A stretch of 64,000 bases of DNA. It comes from Syntrophotaleaceae bacterium. GTDB lineage: Bacteria > Desulfobacterota > Desulfuromonadia > Desulfuromonadales > Syntrophotaleaceae. A program made the translations under genes and the position numbers. Shown piece after piece: positions 1 through 13,705 of the stretch (positions are counted from its first letter, which is position 1; each line of letters begins with the position of its first letter). Location of the stretch: contig JAWKQB010000001.1 in the NCBI GenBank assembly GCA_041390365.1, positions 434,001-498,000 on the forward strand, in the 5' to 3' direction. Below the pieces are notes generated by a model. The model searched no databases. It had not been told where the DNA came from and saw only the letters and a list, made by a program, of their open reading frames with translations.

Positions 1-1710
1 CGTTCCGAGGCCCGCCGCCGGGTGGTTGAGGATCTCCGCCAGCAGGGGCTGCTGGAAAAGGTCGACGACCACCTCAACGCCGTGGGCGAGTGCTACCGCT
101 GCAAAACCGTCATCGAGCCGTACATGAGCCTGCAGTGGTACGTCAAGGTCGGCCCGCTGGCGGAGCAGGCCATTGAAGCGGTCAACCAGGGTCGCACCCG
201 CATCGTTCCGGAACAGTGGGAGAAAACCTATTTCGAATGGATGAACAACATCCGCGACTGGTGCATCAGCCGCCAGATCTGGTGGGGACATCGCATCCCC
301 GCCTGGTATTGCGGCAGCTGCGGCGAAATCATCGTCTCCCGTGAGGATCCCGCCGCCTGCAGCAGGTGCGGGAACGGGGAGCTGCGGCAGGATACCGATG
401 TCCTCGACACCTGGTTCTCCTCGGCCCTGTGGCCTTTTTCGACCATGGGCTGGCCCGAGAAGACCGTTACCCTGGAAAAGTTTTATCCGACGTCCTGTCT
501 GGTCACCGGTTTCGACATCCTGTTCTTCTGGGTGGCCCGGATGATGATGATGGGACTGAAGTTCATGGGGCGGGTCCCCTTCATGGATGTCTACATTCAC
601 GCCCTGGTCAGGGATGCCAGCGGCCAGAAGATGAGCAAGAGCCGGGGCAACGTCATCGATCCGCTGACCGTCATCGACGAATACGGCACCGATTCCTTCC
701 GCTTCACCCTTGCGGCTTTCGCCGCCCAGGGGCGGGACATCAAGCTGTCGGTGGAGAGGATTGCCGGCTATCGCAATTTCGTCAACAAATTGTGGAACGC
801 CAGCCGTTTCGCCCTGATGAATCTCGAGGGGTTCGATCCTTCCGCCATCGACCTGAAAAAGGCTTCCCTGTCGATGGCCGACCACTGGATCCTGACCCGC
901 CTGAATGAAGTCGTCCGGGAGACGGAGCGGGCGCTGGCCGAGTACAAGTTCAATGACGCCGCGGGTGCCCTCTATGCTTTTACCTGGCACGAGTTCTGCG
1001 ACTGGTACATCGAGCTGATCAAGGACGACCTTTACGGCGAGGACGCGCAGCGGCGCCACACCTCGCAGGCCGTTCTTTTCACCGTTCTGGAGCAGCTGCT
1101 GCGCCTGCTGCACCCCTTCATGCCCTTTGTCACCGAGGAGATCTGGCAGGTGCTTCCGGGCGGGCGTCCGGCACCTTCCATCATGGTCGCCGATTATGTC
1201 ACTCCTTTAGCCGTCATGCCGGATCGGGAGAAGGCGGAAAAAATGATCCTGATCATGGAAGTCATCAAGGGGATTCGCAATATCCGGGGCGAGATGAACG
1301 TACCTCCCGGCAAGAAAATCGCCGCCGTTCTCGATTGCAGGAGTCCGGAGTCGGTCGCCCTTCTCCAGGCCGGGGAGGGTTATGTGCGGTCTCTGGCCAA
1401 GGTGGACGATATGCAGTACGGTCTCGGGATGACCCGTCCCGCCCAGGCCGCCACCCAGGTAGCCGGTGATGTCGAGATCCTGCTGCCTTTCGCCGGAATG
1501 ATCGACGTTGCCGAGGAGCAGAAGCGCCTGCAGAAGGAGATTGCCAAGATCGAGAAGGATGTGACCATGTTCAGCAGCAAGCTGAACAATGAATCCTTTG
1601 TCGCCAAGGCGCCGGCCGACGTGCTGGAAAAGAACCGCGCCAAGCTCCAGGAGGCTCAAGACAAGCTGCAGATCCTGCAGGAGAGCCTGGCCAAAATCGC
1701 TGTCATGTAG
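1..1710 (+). CDS. valS: Valyl-tRNA synthetase, C-terminal part (5' end outside window)
   Basis: This is a class I aminoacyl-tRNA synthetase that charges tRNA-Val in the cytoplasm. The frame is open from base 1, so the N-terminal HIGH half lies upstream and about 569 residues are visible. The sequence shows two Cys-x-x-Cys-type zinc-ribbon segments (CYRCK near residue 35; CGSCG and CSRCG near residues 105-125), the DWCISRQIWWG block, the KMSKS loop (QKMSKSRGN near residue 212), the anticodon-binding helical domain, and the C-terminal coiled coil typical of ValRS (EEQKRLQKEIAKIEKD onward). A strong intrinsic terminator lies 55 bases after the stop. Identity is secure; only the start is missing. 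Confidence 0.97.
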   Translation, partial: RSEARRRVVEDLRQQGLLEKVDDHLNAVGECYRCKTVIEPYMSLQWYVKVGPLAEQAIEAVNQGRTRIVPEQWEKTYFEWMNNIRDWCISRQIWWGHRIPAWYCGSCGEIIVSREDPAACSRCGNGELRQDTDVLDTWFSSALWPFSTMGWPEKTVTLEKFYPTSCLVTGFDILFFWVARMMMMGLKFMGRVPFMDVYIHALVRDASGQKMSKSRGNVIDPLTVIDEYGTDSFRFTLAAFAAQGRDIKLSVERIAGYRNFVNKLWNASRFALMNLEGFDPSAIDLKKASLSMADHWILTRLNEVVRETERALAEYKFNDAAGALYAFTWHEFCDWYIELIKDDLYGEDAQRRHTSQAVLFTVLEQLLRLLHPFMPFVTEEIWQVLPGGRPAPSIMVADYVTPLAVMPDREKAEKMILIMEVIKGIRNIRGEMNVPPGKKIAAVLDCRSPESVALLQAGEGYVRSLAKVDDMQYGLGMTRPAQAATQVAGDVEILLPFAGMIDVAEEQKRLQKEIAKIEKDVTMFSSKLNNESFVAKAPADVLEKNRAKLQEAQDKLQILQESLAKIAVM

Positions 1711-1717
1711 GAAGGCT

Positions 1718-1837
1718 AAAGGACCACAAGGACTTCAAGGACAGCAGGGACTGATAAAACAGACAAGGCCGTTTTCGGTATCGCCACCGAAAACGGCCTT
1801 TTTTTTCCTGCTGCCTTTGAAGTCGCTGAGGTCCTTT
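1718..1837. repeat. Word-repeat inverted repeat (GGAC family) around a terminator
   Basis: The left arm (1718-1746) is made of GGAC words spaced by short variable triplets. A mostly complementary right arm (1809-1837) ends at the ptsP stop codon; about 24 of 29 positions can pair. The valS terminator sits in the loop. A single arm of the same family occurs at 13666-13704. Seen directly by pairing the arms by eye; function is unknown. Confidence 0.7.
1766..1806 (+). terminator. Intrinsic terminator of valS
   Basis: A perfect inverted repeat of about 14 bp (AAGGCCGTTTTCGGT pairing with ACCGAAAACGGCCTT), with a 6-base loop, is followed by eight T on the plus strand. It lies between the valS stop and the convergent ptsP stop. 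Confidence 0.93.
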
Positions 1838-4216
<2,379 letters not shown>

Positions 4217-4270
4217 TTTAAACAAACCCGGAGGATTTTGCCAGCCGGATTTCCGTTGCGGTTTGGAGGA

Positions 4271-5263
4271 TCAGAGGCGGGACCGGAAGCGGCCCACTTC
4301 CTCGCTGAAGTGACAGGCGGCCAGGTGTCCGCCCCCCTTGTCCAGCAGGGCCGGGCTTTCGTGGCTGCAGATTTCCCGGGCATAGGGGCAGCGGGGATGG
4401 AAACGGCAGCCCTGGGGCGGGTTGATGGGGGAAGGGATTTCCCCCTTGAGCAGCTTGCGCTGCCGGGGGATGGCGGGATCGGGGATCGGCACGGCATTCA
4501 GCAGCGCTTCCCCGTAGGGGTGCCGGGGACGACGGTAGAGTTCGCTCGCAGAGGCCAGTTCGACGATAGACCCGAGATACATGACCGCTACCCGGTCGCT
4601 GATATGCTCCACGACGGACAGGTCATGGGCGATGAACAGGTAGGTGAGCTCGAATTGCTGTTGAACGTCCTGCAGCAGATTAATGACCTGCGCCTGGACC
4701 GAAAGGTCCAGAGCGGAGACCGGTTCGTCGGCGACCACCAGACTCGGCCTGACCGCCAGGGCCCGTGCTATACCGATGCGCTGACGCTGGCCGCCGGAAA
4801 ATTCATGGGGATAGCGATAGAGATGTTCCGGCCTCAAACCGACCGTATCGAGCAGTCGGGCCACCTCCTGCTGCAAGGCGCGCCCCTTGGCCAGCCCATG
4901 GACTTTCAGCGGCTCACCGACGATTTCAATGACACGCATGCGCGGGTTGAGGGAGGCGTAGGGATCCTGAAAGATCATCTGCATGTCCCGTCGCAGAGGT
5001 CGCATCGCCCTTGGCGGCAGCTTCAGGATATTCTGTCCGCGAAATACGACTTCCCCGCTGTCCGGCTCCAGAAGGCGCAGAAGACATTTTCCTGTGGTCG
5101 ACTTGCCGCAGCCCGATTCGCCGACCAGGCCAAGGGTTTCCCCCGGGCGCAGATGAAAAGAGACATCGTCTACCGCTCTCAGGACCTGGGTTTTGCCTCC
5201 CGGAGCCTTGCTGGGCAGCACAAAAAACTTGCGCAGATTTTGAACGGATAGCAGCAGATCCAT
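4271..5263 (-). CDS. dppF: Oligopeptide/dipeptide ABC transporter ATPase, DppF/OppF type
   Basis: This is the ATP-hydrolysing subunit of a peptide or nickel-type importer on the inner face of the cytoplasmic membrane. The 330-residue protein has Walker A GESGCGKST, the ABC signature EFSGGQRQRIGIARAL, Walker B LVVADEPVSALD and the C-terminal oligopeptide-type extension with CRFHPRCPYAREIC, a cysteine-rich tail usual in OppD/F proteins. The ATG at 5263 overlaps the stop of the upstream ATPase as TGATG, so translation is probably coupled. A longer frame continues upstream but overlaps the partner gene. Neither permease nor binding-protein genes are next to it, so substrate cannot be told. Confidence 0.9.
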   Translation of the reverse strand: MDLLLSVQNLRKFFVLPSKAPGGKTQVLRAVDDVSFHLRPGETLGLVGESGCGKSTTGKCLLRLLEPDSGEVVFRGQNILKLPPRAMRPLRRDMQMIFQDPYASLNPRMRVIEIVGEPLKVHGLAKGRALQQEVARLLDTVGLRPEHLYRYPHEFSGGQRQRIGIARALAVRPSLVVADEPVSALDLSVQAQVINLLQDVQQQFELTYLFIAHDLSVVEHISDRVAVMYLGSIVELASASELYRRPRHPYGEALLNAVPIPDPAIPRQRKLLKGEIPSPINPPQGCRFHPRCPYAREICSHESPALLDKGGGHLAACHFSEEVGRFRSRL

Positions 5264-6219
5264 CACAGGCTCCAGCAGCGGACGAAATGTCCCGCTGAAA
5301 TTTCCCGCAAGGGGGGAAGTTTGCCTTTGTAGGTGGCGAAGGGCTCGGCGCACCGGTCGAGAAAGGTTTCCTCCCTGGCGAATTCCCTTTTGTCGGCGCT
5401 GCCGTTGATGACCGCCAGGCGACGCTGTTTCTGCCCCAGCCGAGGAATGCAGTTGAGCAGTCCCTGGGTGTAGGGGTGGGCGGCCTGGCTGAATATGGTC
5501 TGGACGTCGGCATATTCCATGATCAGCCCGGCATTCATGATGGCCACCTTGTCGGCCGTTTCCGCCACCACTCCAAGATCATGAGTGATCAGCAGGGTGG
5601 CCATGTTACGCTGCTCCTTCAGCTGACGCAGCAGGTCAAGAATCTGGGCCTGGATGGTGACGTCCAAAGCTGTGGTCGGCTCGTCGGCGATCAGCAGCTG
5701 GGGATCGCAGGCCAGGGCCATGGCGATGACGATCCTCTGCCGCATTCCGCCGGAAAGCTGATGGGGGTATTCCCGCAGTCGCCGGGATGGATCGGAAATG
5801 CCAACCTGCCCGAGCAGTTCCCCGGCCGCATCCAGAGCCTGCCGCTGGGTATAGGCCCGGTGCAGCTGCAGGACCTCCGCAATCTGTTCGCCGATGCGCA
5901 AAACCGGGTTGAGGGCGGTCATCGGCTCCTGGAAGATCATGGAAATGCGGTTGCCGCGGACCCGTCGCATTTCCGTCGGCGGCAACCGCCGCAGGTCTTC
6001 CCCGCGAAAAAGAATCTGCCCTTCCACGATTTTTCCGGGCGGAGGGACGAGTCGCAGCAGGGACAGGGCCGTCATCGATTTGCCGCACCCCGATTCTCCC
6101 ACCAGAGCCAGGGTTTCCCCCTCCTCGATGATGAATTCGATTCCGCGAACCGCCTTGACAAGGCCGGCCTCGGTGAAAAAATAGGTCATCAGATTGCGGA
6201 CATCGAGCAGTGGCGGCAT
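5263..6219 (-). CDS. dppD: Oligopeptide/dipeptide ABC transporter ATPase, DppD/OppD type
   Basis: This is the partner ATPase of the downstream DppF-like protein; the two form the heterodimeric motor of a peptide-type importer. The 318 residues include Walker A GESGCGKSM, the signature QLSGGMRQRIVIAMAL, Walker B LLIADEPTTALDVT and the H-loop LLITHDLGVV. The start at ATG 6219 is preceded by a GAGG about seven bases upstream. It is the first gene of a two-gene unit transcribed away from tex. The missing permeases are unusual, because opp/dpp genes normally sit as A-B-C-D-F. Confidence 0.9.
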   Translation of the reverse strand: MPPLLDVRNLMTYFFTEAGLVKAVRGIEFIIEEGETLALVGESGCGKSMTALSLLRLVPPPGKIVEGQILFRGEDLRRLPPTEMRRVRGNRISMIFQEPMTALNPVLRIGEQIAEVLQLHRAYTQRQALDAAGELLGQVGISDPSRRLREYPHQLSGGMRQRIVIAMALACDPQLLIADEPTTALDVTIQAQILDLLRQLKEQRNMATLLITHDLGVVAETADKVAIMNAGLIMEYADVQTIFSQAAHPYTQGLLNCIPRLGQKQRRLAVINGSADKREFAREETFLDRCAEPFATYKGKLPPLREISAGHFVRCWSL

Positions 6220-6543
6220 ATATTGGCCTCGAGTTGGAATGGCGAAAACAATCTACCCGGATTTCCCTGGCTGGTCAAGAACCGGGCGGAACCGCAAGCC
6301 TTCCCAAGGATTCCCCCTCATGCTAGAATGCCGGCTTCTTGAGCAAAAAATCAAAAACATTCACCACAGAGCACACAGAGGGGCACAGAGAACGGCAAAA
6401 GCCAGCCCGATATATTTACCATTCAATCATAAATCTATGTTTTTCTCTGTGTTCTCTGTGTGCTCTGTGGTGAGAGGCTTTAGGGTTTCAATCTTGAAAC
6501 TTGTCTGGTGGATAAATCCAAATATTGAACCAAGGAATAACGC
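6220..6543. other. Divergent intergenic region (dppD / tex)
   Basis: This gap of 324 bases must hold the promoters for both directions. Its centre (6361-6472) is the CACAGAG repeat described separately. I see no open frame with a ribosome-binding site and no clear terminator. Confidence 0.6.
6361..6472. repeat. CACAGAG word-repeat hairpin, copy 1
   Basis: The left arm (6361-6393) carries CCACAGAG, CACACAGAG and GCACAGAG words. The right arm (6442-6472) carries the complements (CTCTGTG words, ending CTCTGTGGTGA). The arms enclose an AT-rich loop of about 50 bases. A second copy is at 9711-9831, on the other side of tex and the PHP gene. Confidence 0.8.
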
Positions 6544-8808
<2,265 letters not shown>

Positions 8809-8825
8809 TTGGAGGTCTGTAAAAA

Positions 8826-9677
8826 ATGGTCGATCTGCATCTGCACAGCACTTTTTCCGACGGTGTCCATACTCCGGCTCGACTGATCGAGCTGGCTGCG
8901 GCGGCCGGACTGGAAGCCGTCGCCATTGCCGATCACGACAATATCGACGGTACGGAGGAAGCCATGACAGCGGGCCGAATGCGGCAGGTGGACGTGCTGC
9001 CGGCCGTGGAGTTGTCGGTGATATGGGAGGATTACGAAGACATCCACCTGCTGGGCTACTGCTTCGATCATCGGGCGCCGGCGCTCAGGGAAGCGCTGCG
9101 GGAGTTTCAGGATTATCGGGAAAGCCGAAACGAACGGATCGTGCAGCGGATCAACGAACGGCTGCGGCAGGAAGGACGGGAGCTCCTGGATTTTGAAGAG
9201 ATCCGGCGCCGGGCGGAAGGCACCCTCGGCCGGCCCCATATCGGCATGGCTCTGATCGCCAAGGGCCATGTCGGCAATATGGAGGAGGCCTTTCAGCGCT
9301 ACCTGGTGCCCTGCAATATGCCGAAGCGTTTTTTCCCGATCCAGGAAGCGATCGACCTCATCCACCAGGCCGGAGGGATGACCTCCCTGGCGCATCCCCC
9401 CTACATCACCAACGACCGCAAGAAACTGCAGAAGCTGTTCGACCGTTTCGCAGCCCTGGGGCTGGACGGCATCGAAGCCTACAACAACCGGTCGACCAAC
9501 GACGACATCGACTGGTACATCAGCCAGGCCCGGCGGCGGGACCTGGCGGTGACGGGAGGGTCGGATTTTCACGGTACGGAGGGGGGAGAACTGGTGATCG
9601 GAGGCATCCGCGGCAACCTGCGCATCCCTTACTGGTGCGTGGAGGAAATCCGGCGCAAGGCGGCGCAATTTTCCTGA
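8826..9677 (+). CDS. PHP-domain phosphoesterase (RNase AM/YciV-like)
   Basis: This is a metal-dependent phosphoesterase of the PHP superfamily. Related proteins such as E. coli YciV (RNase AM) act as 3',5'-nucleoside bisphosphate phosphatases and 5' exoribonucleases. The 283 residues show the four PHP metal motifs: HLHSTFSDG near residue 5, IADHDN near 37, LAHP in the middle and GSDFHG near 243. The start is ATG 8826 behind GGAGG. It follows tex by 17 bases; both are nucleic-acid proteins, which fits a shared RNA role, although that link is inference. The exact substrate cannot be read from sequence. Confidence 0.85.
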   Translation: MVDLHLHSTFSDGVHTPARLIELAAAAGLEAVAIADHDNIDGTEEAMTAGRMRQVDVLPAVELSVIWEDYEDIHLLGYCFDHRAPALREALREFQDYRESRNERIVQRINERLRQEGRELLDFEEIRRRAEGTLGRPHIGMALIAKGHVGNMEEAFQRYLVPCNMPKRFFPIQEAIDLIHQAGGMTSLAHPPYITNDRKKLQKLFDRFAALGLDGIEAYNNRSTNDDIDWYISQARRRDLAVTGGSDFHGTEGGELVIGGIRGNLRIPYWCVEEIRRKAAQFS

Positions 9678-9710
9678 AAAGAAAAATGACTGTTGGAAAA
9701 CCAAATCTAT

Positions 9711-9831
9711 TAACCACACGTTCGCTTCGCTCACTAGAGGACACAGAGACCACAGAGAGAGGCCAGAGAGAAAAATCCTTAAGTTTTGAGAACTTCTCTG
9801 TCCTCTCTGTGTGCTCTGTGGTGAGAGCTTT
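9711..9831. repeat. CACAGAG word-repeat hairpin, copy 2
   Basis: The arms are 9711-9775 and 9793-9831. The right arm is nearly the same as copy 1 (CTCTGTGTGCTCTGTGGTGAGAG). The left arm is interrupted after AACCACA by GTTCGCTTCGCTCACTAG, a block absent from copy 1. It lies between the PHP gene and the convergent pgl. Confidence 0.78.
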
Positions 9832-9878
9832 TGGTTTTGATGAAGACTTAACCGGGAAAGGTGGATGACCAGTCAGAT

Positions 9879-10613
9879 TTAGGTTTTGGGAATCACATCG
9901 TCCGGACCGGCGGCGTACCGGTCGAGCAGCACGTCGATGGGGCAGGGCGGCAGGATGTGGCGGATGGGCAGGTCCTTCCCCCGGCGCCAGGCTGCCACCG
10001 CCTCACGTTTTTGCTCCCCGCAGGCCAGCACCAGAACTGCGCGGGACAGACTGAGGGTTGCGGCTCCGAGGGAAACCCTCTCCGGGGGAGGCTTGGGGGC
10101 GGCGAAGACGGGGTGAACGAGTTCACCGGGCGGGTGATGGTGACCGGGGAACAGGCTGGCGGTGTGGCCGTCCTCGCCCAGACCGAGCAGGACCAGATCG
10201 AAGGGGAGGATCTCTTCGATCAGGGAAGCATAGAGCCGGGCCCCCTCCCGGGCTCCCCGCTCGGCCGGAATCGGATGGAAATTTCTTGGAGGCAGGGACG
10301 CACTGCCTCCCAAAGCGTGGAGCACCATGAGGCTGTTGCGCCCGGGGTCGTCGGCGGGCAGGCAGCGCTCGTCGGTCAAGTAGATCTCCCACCCGGTCCA
10401 GTCCCTGACCGCATCTGACAGCAGGCAATAGACCGGCTCAGGGGTGCTGCCTCCGGCGAGGGCGATGCGGAATCGCGGCCGCAGCAAAAGGGTTTCCGCG
10501 GCGGCCAGCAGGATCCGATTGCAGGCATCGGCCGCGAGGTCCGAGGCGTCTTCGAAAAGATGCCAGCGGAGGTTCTGGGCGGCAATTCCGCCTGAATCCT
10601 TCGGTCCCGTCAT
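9879..10613 (-). CDS. pgl: 6-phosphogluconolactonase (DevB/Pgl type)
   Basis: It hydrolyses 6-phosphogluconolactone to 6-phosphogluconate, the second step of the oxidative pentose phosphate pathway, in the cytoplasm. The 244 residues show the glucosamine-6-phosphate-isomerase fold: FRIALAGGSTPEPVY near the N terminus, IYLTDERCLPADDPGRNS and LGLGEDGHTASLFPG. I chose the ATG at 10613 because it overlaps the zwf stop as ATGA; the frame extends further upstream but only inside zwf. It is the last gene of gnd-zwf-pgl. The length matches the family. Confidence 0.94.
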   Translation of the reverse strand: MTGPKDSGGIAAQNLRWHLFEDASDLAADACNRILLAAAETLLLRPRFRIALAGGSTPEPVYCLLSDAVRDWTGWEIYLTDERCLPADDPGRNSLMVLHALGGSASLPPRNFHPIPAERGAREGARLYASLIEEILPFDLVLLGLGEDGHTASLFPGHHHPPGELVHPVFAAPKPPPERVSLGAATLSLSRAVLVLACGEQKREAVAAWRRGKDLPIRHILPPCPIDVLLDRYAAGPDDVIPKT

Positions 10614-12100
10614 TCGGAAGCCTCCAGCCCCAGGTTGAGCGAATTGCGCCAGTACCAGCACTGCTTGTCGAACAGCCTCCCGGATTCCTCCGGTCCCCAG
10701 GAGCCCGCCGCATACCGGCTCGGTGGTTCCTTCTGCTCCCCCCACCTTTGCAGGACCGGGTCCACCACCTCCCAGGCGCTTTCCACCTCGTCGTAGTTCA
10801 GAAACAACGACCGGTCCCCCTTGACGAGATCCAGCAGCAGTTCCTCATAAGCGTCGTTGGTCACCTCGTCGGCGCGCCGGAAACTGGCATTCAGCCCGGT
10901 GCGGCGGGTAATCATCTCCAGGCCCGGCTTCTTGACCGTCATCTCCATGCGCAGACATTCGTCGGGCTGAATACCCATCAAAAGCCAGTTGGGATCTTCG
11001 CACTGGATGTTGCTGGCGCGAAAGAACTGCTGCGGAGGATGCTTGAAACAGATCGCCACCATCGACTGCTTGTCGGCCAGACGCTTGCCGGTACGGAGGT
11101 AGAACGGCACTCCCGCCCAGCGCCAGTTGTCGATATGGAGTTTGAGCGCAGCGAAGGTCTCCGTGCGGCTGTCGGGAGCGACCCGGTCCTCTTCGAGGTA
11201 GCCCCTGACCGCCTGGCCGTCGATCCAGCCCGGTCCGTACTGGCCCCGCACGGCCACCTGGTCCACCTCCTCGGGGGCGATGGGGCGGATGGAACGGAGC
11301 ACCTTCAGTTTTTCGTCATGCAGGGCCCGGGCATTCATGGCGACCGGCGATTCCATGGCGACGAAGGTCAGCAATTGCAGCAGATGACTCTGTACCATGT
11401 CACGCAGCGCGCCGGTATCGTCGTAAAAGCCGGCGCGACTGCCGACGCCCCGGCTTTCGGCATGGGTGATCTGGACATGGTCGATGAAATTGCGATTCCA
11501 GAGGGGTTCCATCAGGACATTGCCGAAACGGAAGACGATGATGTTCTGGACGGTTGCCTTGCCCAGGTAGTGGTCGATGCGGAACAACTGCTTTTCCGTC
11601 AGGAAACGGCTCAGATGCTGCTGAAGTTGCGCCGCCGACCGGCTGTCGAAGCCGAAGGGTTTTTCGATGACCACCCGGCGCCAGCCATCCGCTTCATCCA
11701 GCAATCCGGTCGCGTGGAGGTGCTCGATCACGCCGCCGTATTCGGTCGGACTGATGGCCATGTAGAAAGCGACGTCAGGAGGGAAAAGGGTCTTGTCGCC
11801 GAGCCGTTCCCGCAAACGGGAGTAGGCGTCTGCATCCCGCAGATCCCCCTGATGGTAATCGAGACGGTCGGAGAAGCGATGAAAAACCTGGGGCTGAAGG
11901 CCGTCCCGGGCGGTGGCGGACAACGCCTGCCGGGTCTCCTGCAACAGCTTTTCCCGGTCCCATGGCCGACGGCCGGAGGCGAGAATCCGGGTGCCGGCCG
12001 GCAGGCGGTTAACAACGTCCAGGTGATAGAGGGCAGGGATCAGCTTGCTGCGGGCCAGATCCCCGGTGGCGCCGAAAATGACGAAGGTGCAGGGTTGCAT
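10610..12100 (-). CDS. zwf: Glucose-6-phosphate 1-dehydrogenase
   Basis: It oxidises glucose-6-phosphate to the lactone, making NADPH. The 496-residue protein begins with the dinucleotide-binding motif FVIFGATGDLARSKL, has the active-site peptide RIDHYLGK and the downstream FRFGNVLMEPLWNRNFIDHVQI block. I chose ATG 12100 with AAGAGGAA upstream; gnd stops three bases before it. The gene lies between gnd and pgl, so all three oxidative pentose phosphate steps are co-transcribed. Nothing is truncated. Confidence 0.96.
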   Translation of the reverse strand: MQPCTFVIFGATGDLARSKLIPALYHLDVVNRLPAGTRILASGRRPWDREKLLQETRQALSATARDGLQPQVFHRFSDRLDYHQGDLRDADAYSRLRERLGDKTLFPPDVAFYMAISPTEYGGVIEHLHATGLLDEADGWRRVVIEKPFGFDSRSAAQLQQHLSRFLTEKQLFRIDHYLGKATVQNIIVFRFGNVLMEPLWNRNFIDHVQITHAESRGVGSRAGFYDDTGALRDMVQSHLLQLLTFVAMESPVAMNARALHDEKLKVLRSIRPIAPEEVDQVAVRGQYGPGWIDGQAVRGYLEEDRVAPDSRTETFAALKLHIDNWRWAGVPFYLRTGKRLADKQSMVAICFKHPPQQFFRASNIQCEDPNWLLMGIQPDECLRMEMTVKKPGLEMITRRTGLNASFRRADEVTNDAYEELLLDLVKGDRSLFLNYDEVESAWEVVDPVLQRWGEQKEPPSRYAAGSWGPEESGRLFDKQCWYWRNSLNLGLEASE

Positions 12101-12102
12101 CT

Positions 12103-13527
12103 CTAGTATTCCTCTTGAACAGTCCAATCGGTGTGGAAAAAGGTCCCCCTCGGTCGATCGGTCCGCTCATAGGTGTGGGCGCCGAAAAAGTCCCGTTGCG
12201 CCTGGATCAGGTTGGCCGGCAGGTGCTGAGAGCGATAGCCGTCGAAAAAGGCGAGGGCGGAGGAAAAGGCGGGAAGAGGGATGCCGAGATCGCTGCCCAG
12301 CGTCACCGCCTGGCGCAGGCCCCCTTCCCCCAGCAGGAGGGCACGGGTAAAGAAATCGGCCAGCAGCAGGTTGTTCAGTCGGGGATTGGCGGCATAGGCC
12401 TCCGCGATGTCCCGCAGGAAGCGGCTGCGGATGATGCAGCCGTTGCGCCAGGTGAGGGCGACATCCCTGCAGTTCAAAGACCATCCATACTGTTCGGCGG
12501 CGGCCTGCAGCAGCATGAACCCCTGGGCATAGGAGACGATCTTGGCGGCATAGAGCCCCTCTTCGACGGCCTGCAATGCCTGCCTTGGGTCCTGGCTTAA
12601 GGATCTGCTGCCATGGCCGAACAGGGTGGCGGCCTCGCGTCTTTCTTCCCGCAGCGAGGACAGCCCTCTGGCAAAGACCGCTTCGGCAATCAGCGTCAGC
12701 GGCACGCCCAGTTCCAATGCGGCGGCAACAGTCCAGTTGCCGGTTCCCTTCTGCCCGGCCACATCGAGGATCTTGTCCACCAGAGGCTGACCGTCCTCGT
12801 CTTCCGCTGCCAGGATTTTTCCGGTAATCTCGATCAGATAGGAATCGAGGGGGCCCCTGTTCCATTCCTTGAAGACGAGGGCCTGGTCCACGGCGGGAAG
12901 ATTCAACCCGTCTCTCAGCAGGTGATAGGCCTCTGCGATGAGCTGCATGTCGCCGTACTCGATGCCGTTGTGGACCATTTTCACGAAATGTCCCGCACCC
13001 TCCTCGCCCATCCAGCGACAGCAGGGGTCGCCTTCGACTTTGGCGGCGACAGACTCGAAAATATTCCGGACAGCAGACCAGGCGGAGGGATCCCCGCCGG
13101 GCATCAATGATGGACCGTGGCGGGCGCCCTCCTCGCCCCCGGAAATGCCGAGGCCCAGAAAGCGCAAGCCCTTTGCCGCCAGCGCCGCAACCCGCCTGCC
13201 CGTGTCCTGGTAGTGGGAATTGCCGCCGTCGATGAGAATGTCGCCGGGATCCAGCAGGGGGAGCAACTGTTCGATGAGGTCGTCCACCGCCGGACCGGCC
13301 TTGACCATGAGAAGGATGCGCCGGGGAGATTCGAGCCGCGCCACCAGGTCCTTCAAGGAGCGGCAGCCGATGATGGTCGTGCCCGCCGCCGGTCCAGCGA
13401 GAAATTCGTCGGTCCTGGCTCCGGTCCGATTATAGACTGCGATCCTGAAACCCTGGCCGTGAATGTTCAGTGCCAGGTTCTGGCCCATGACCGCCAGACC
13501 GATCAGGCCGATATCCGCCTTGTCCAT
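12103..13527 (-). CDS. gnd: 6-phosphogluconate dehydrogenase, decarboxylating
   Basis: It converts 6-phosphogluconate to ribulose-5-phosphate and CO2 with NADP+. The 474 residues show the N-terminal Rossmann motif GLAVMGQNLALNI, the substrate block GISGGEEGARHGPSLMPGG and the family signature ILDVAGQKGTGNWTV. The length is that of the long (E. coli-like) form. It is the first gene of the operon, and the start is behind AAAGGAGG. Downstream zwf begins three bases after the stop. Confidence 0.96.
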   Translation of the reverse strand: MDKADIGLIGLAVMGQNLALNIHGQGFRIAVYNRTGARTDEFLAGPAAGTTIIGCRSLKDLVARLESPRRILLMVKAGPAVDDLIEQLLPLLDPGDILIDGGNSHYQDTGRRVAALAAKGLRFLGLGISGGEEGARHGPSLMPGGDPSAWSAVRNIFESVAAKVEGDPCCRWMGEEGAGHFVKMVHNGIEYGDMQLIAEAYHLLRDGLNLPAVDQALVFKEWNRGPLDSYLIEITGKILAAEDEDGQPLVDKILDVAGQKGTGNWTVAAALELGVPLTLIAEAVFARGLSSLREERREAATLFGHGSRSLSQDPRQALQAVEEGLYAAKIVSYAQGFMLLQAAAEQYGWSLNCRDVALTWRNGCIIRSRFLRDIAEAYAANPRLNNLLLADFFTRALLLGEGGLRQAVTLGSDLGIPLPAFSSALAFFDGYRSQHLPANLIQAQRDFFGAHTYERTDRPRGTFFHTDWTVQEEY

Positions 13528-13665
13528 ATGCCTCCTTTCGATGCAGGGATCGTTTGCAGAAGGATTCAGGAATTATACAATAAATTCAACGGGGAAGGGG
13601 AAATGCCGAAGGGTGTTTTCAAGCTAGGTCAGGAAAGGCGCGGAAGGTTGGCCAAAAAGTTTTTG

Positions 13666-13704
13666 CCGTCCTTGTGGTCCCTGCTGTCCTTTTAAAAGGG
13701 ACGG
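13666..13704. repeat. Single arm of the GGAC word-repeat family
   Basis: The stretch GTCCTTGTGGTCCCTGCTGTCC matches the complement of the left arm at 1718-1746. No clear partner arm is visible between gnd and tupC, though a short AAAAGGGAC follows it. Confidence 0.6.
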
Positions 13705-13705
13705 A

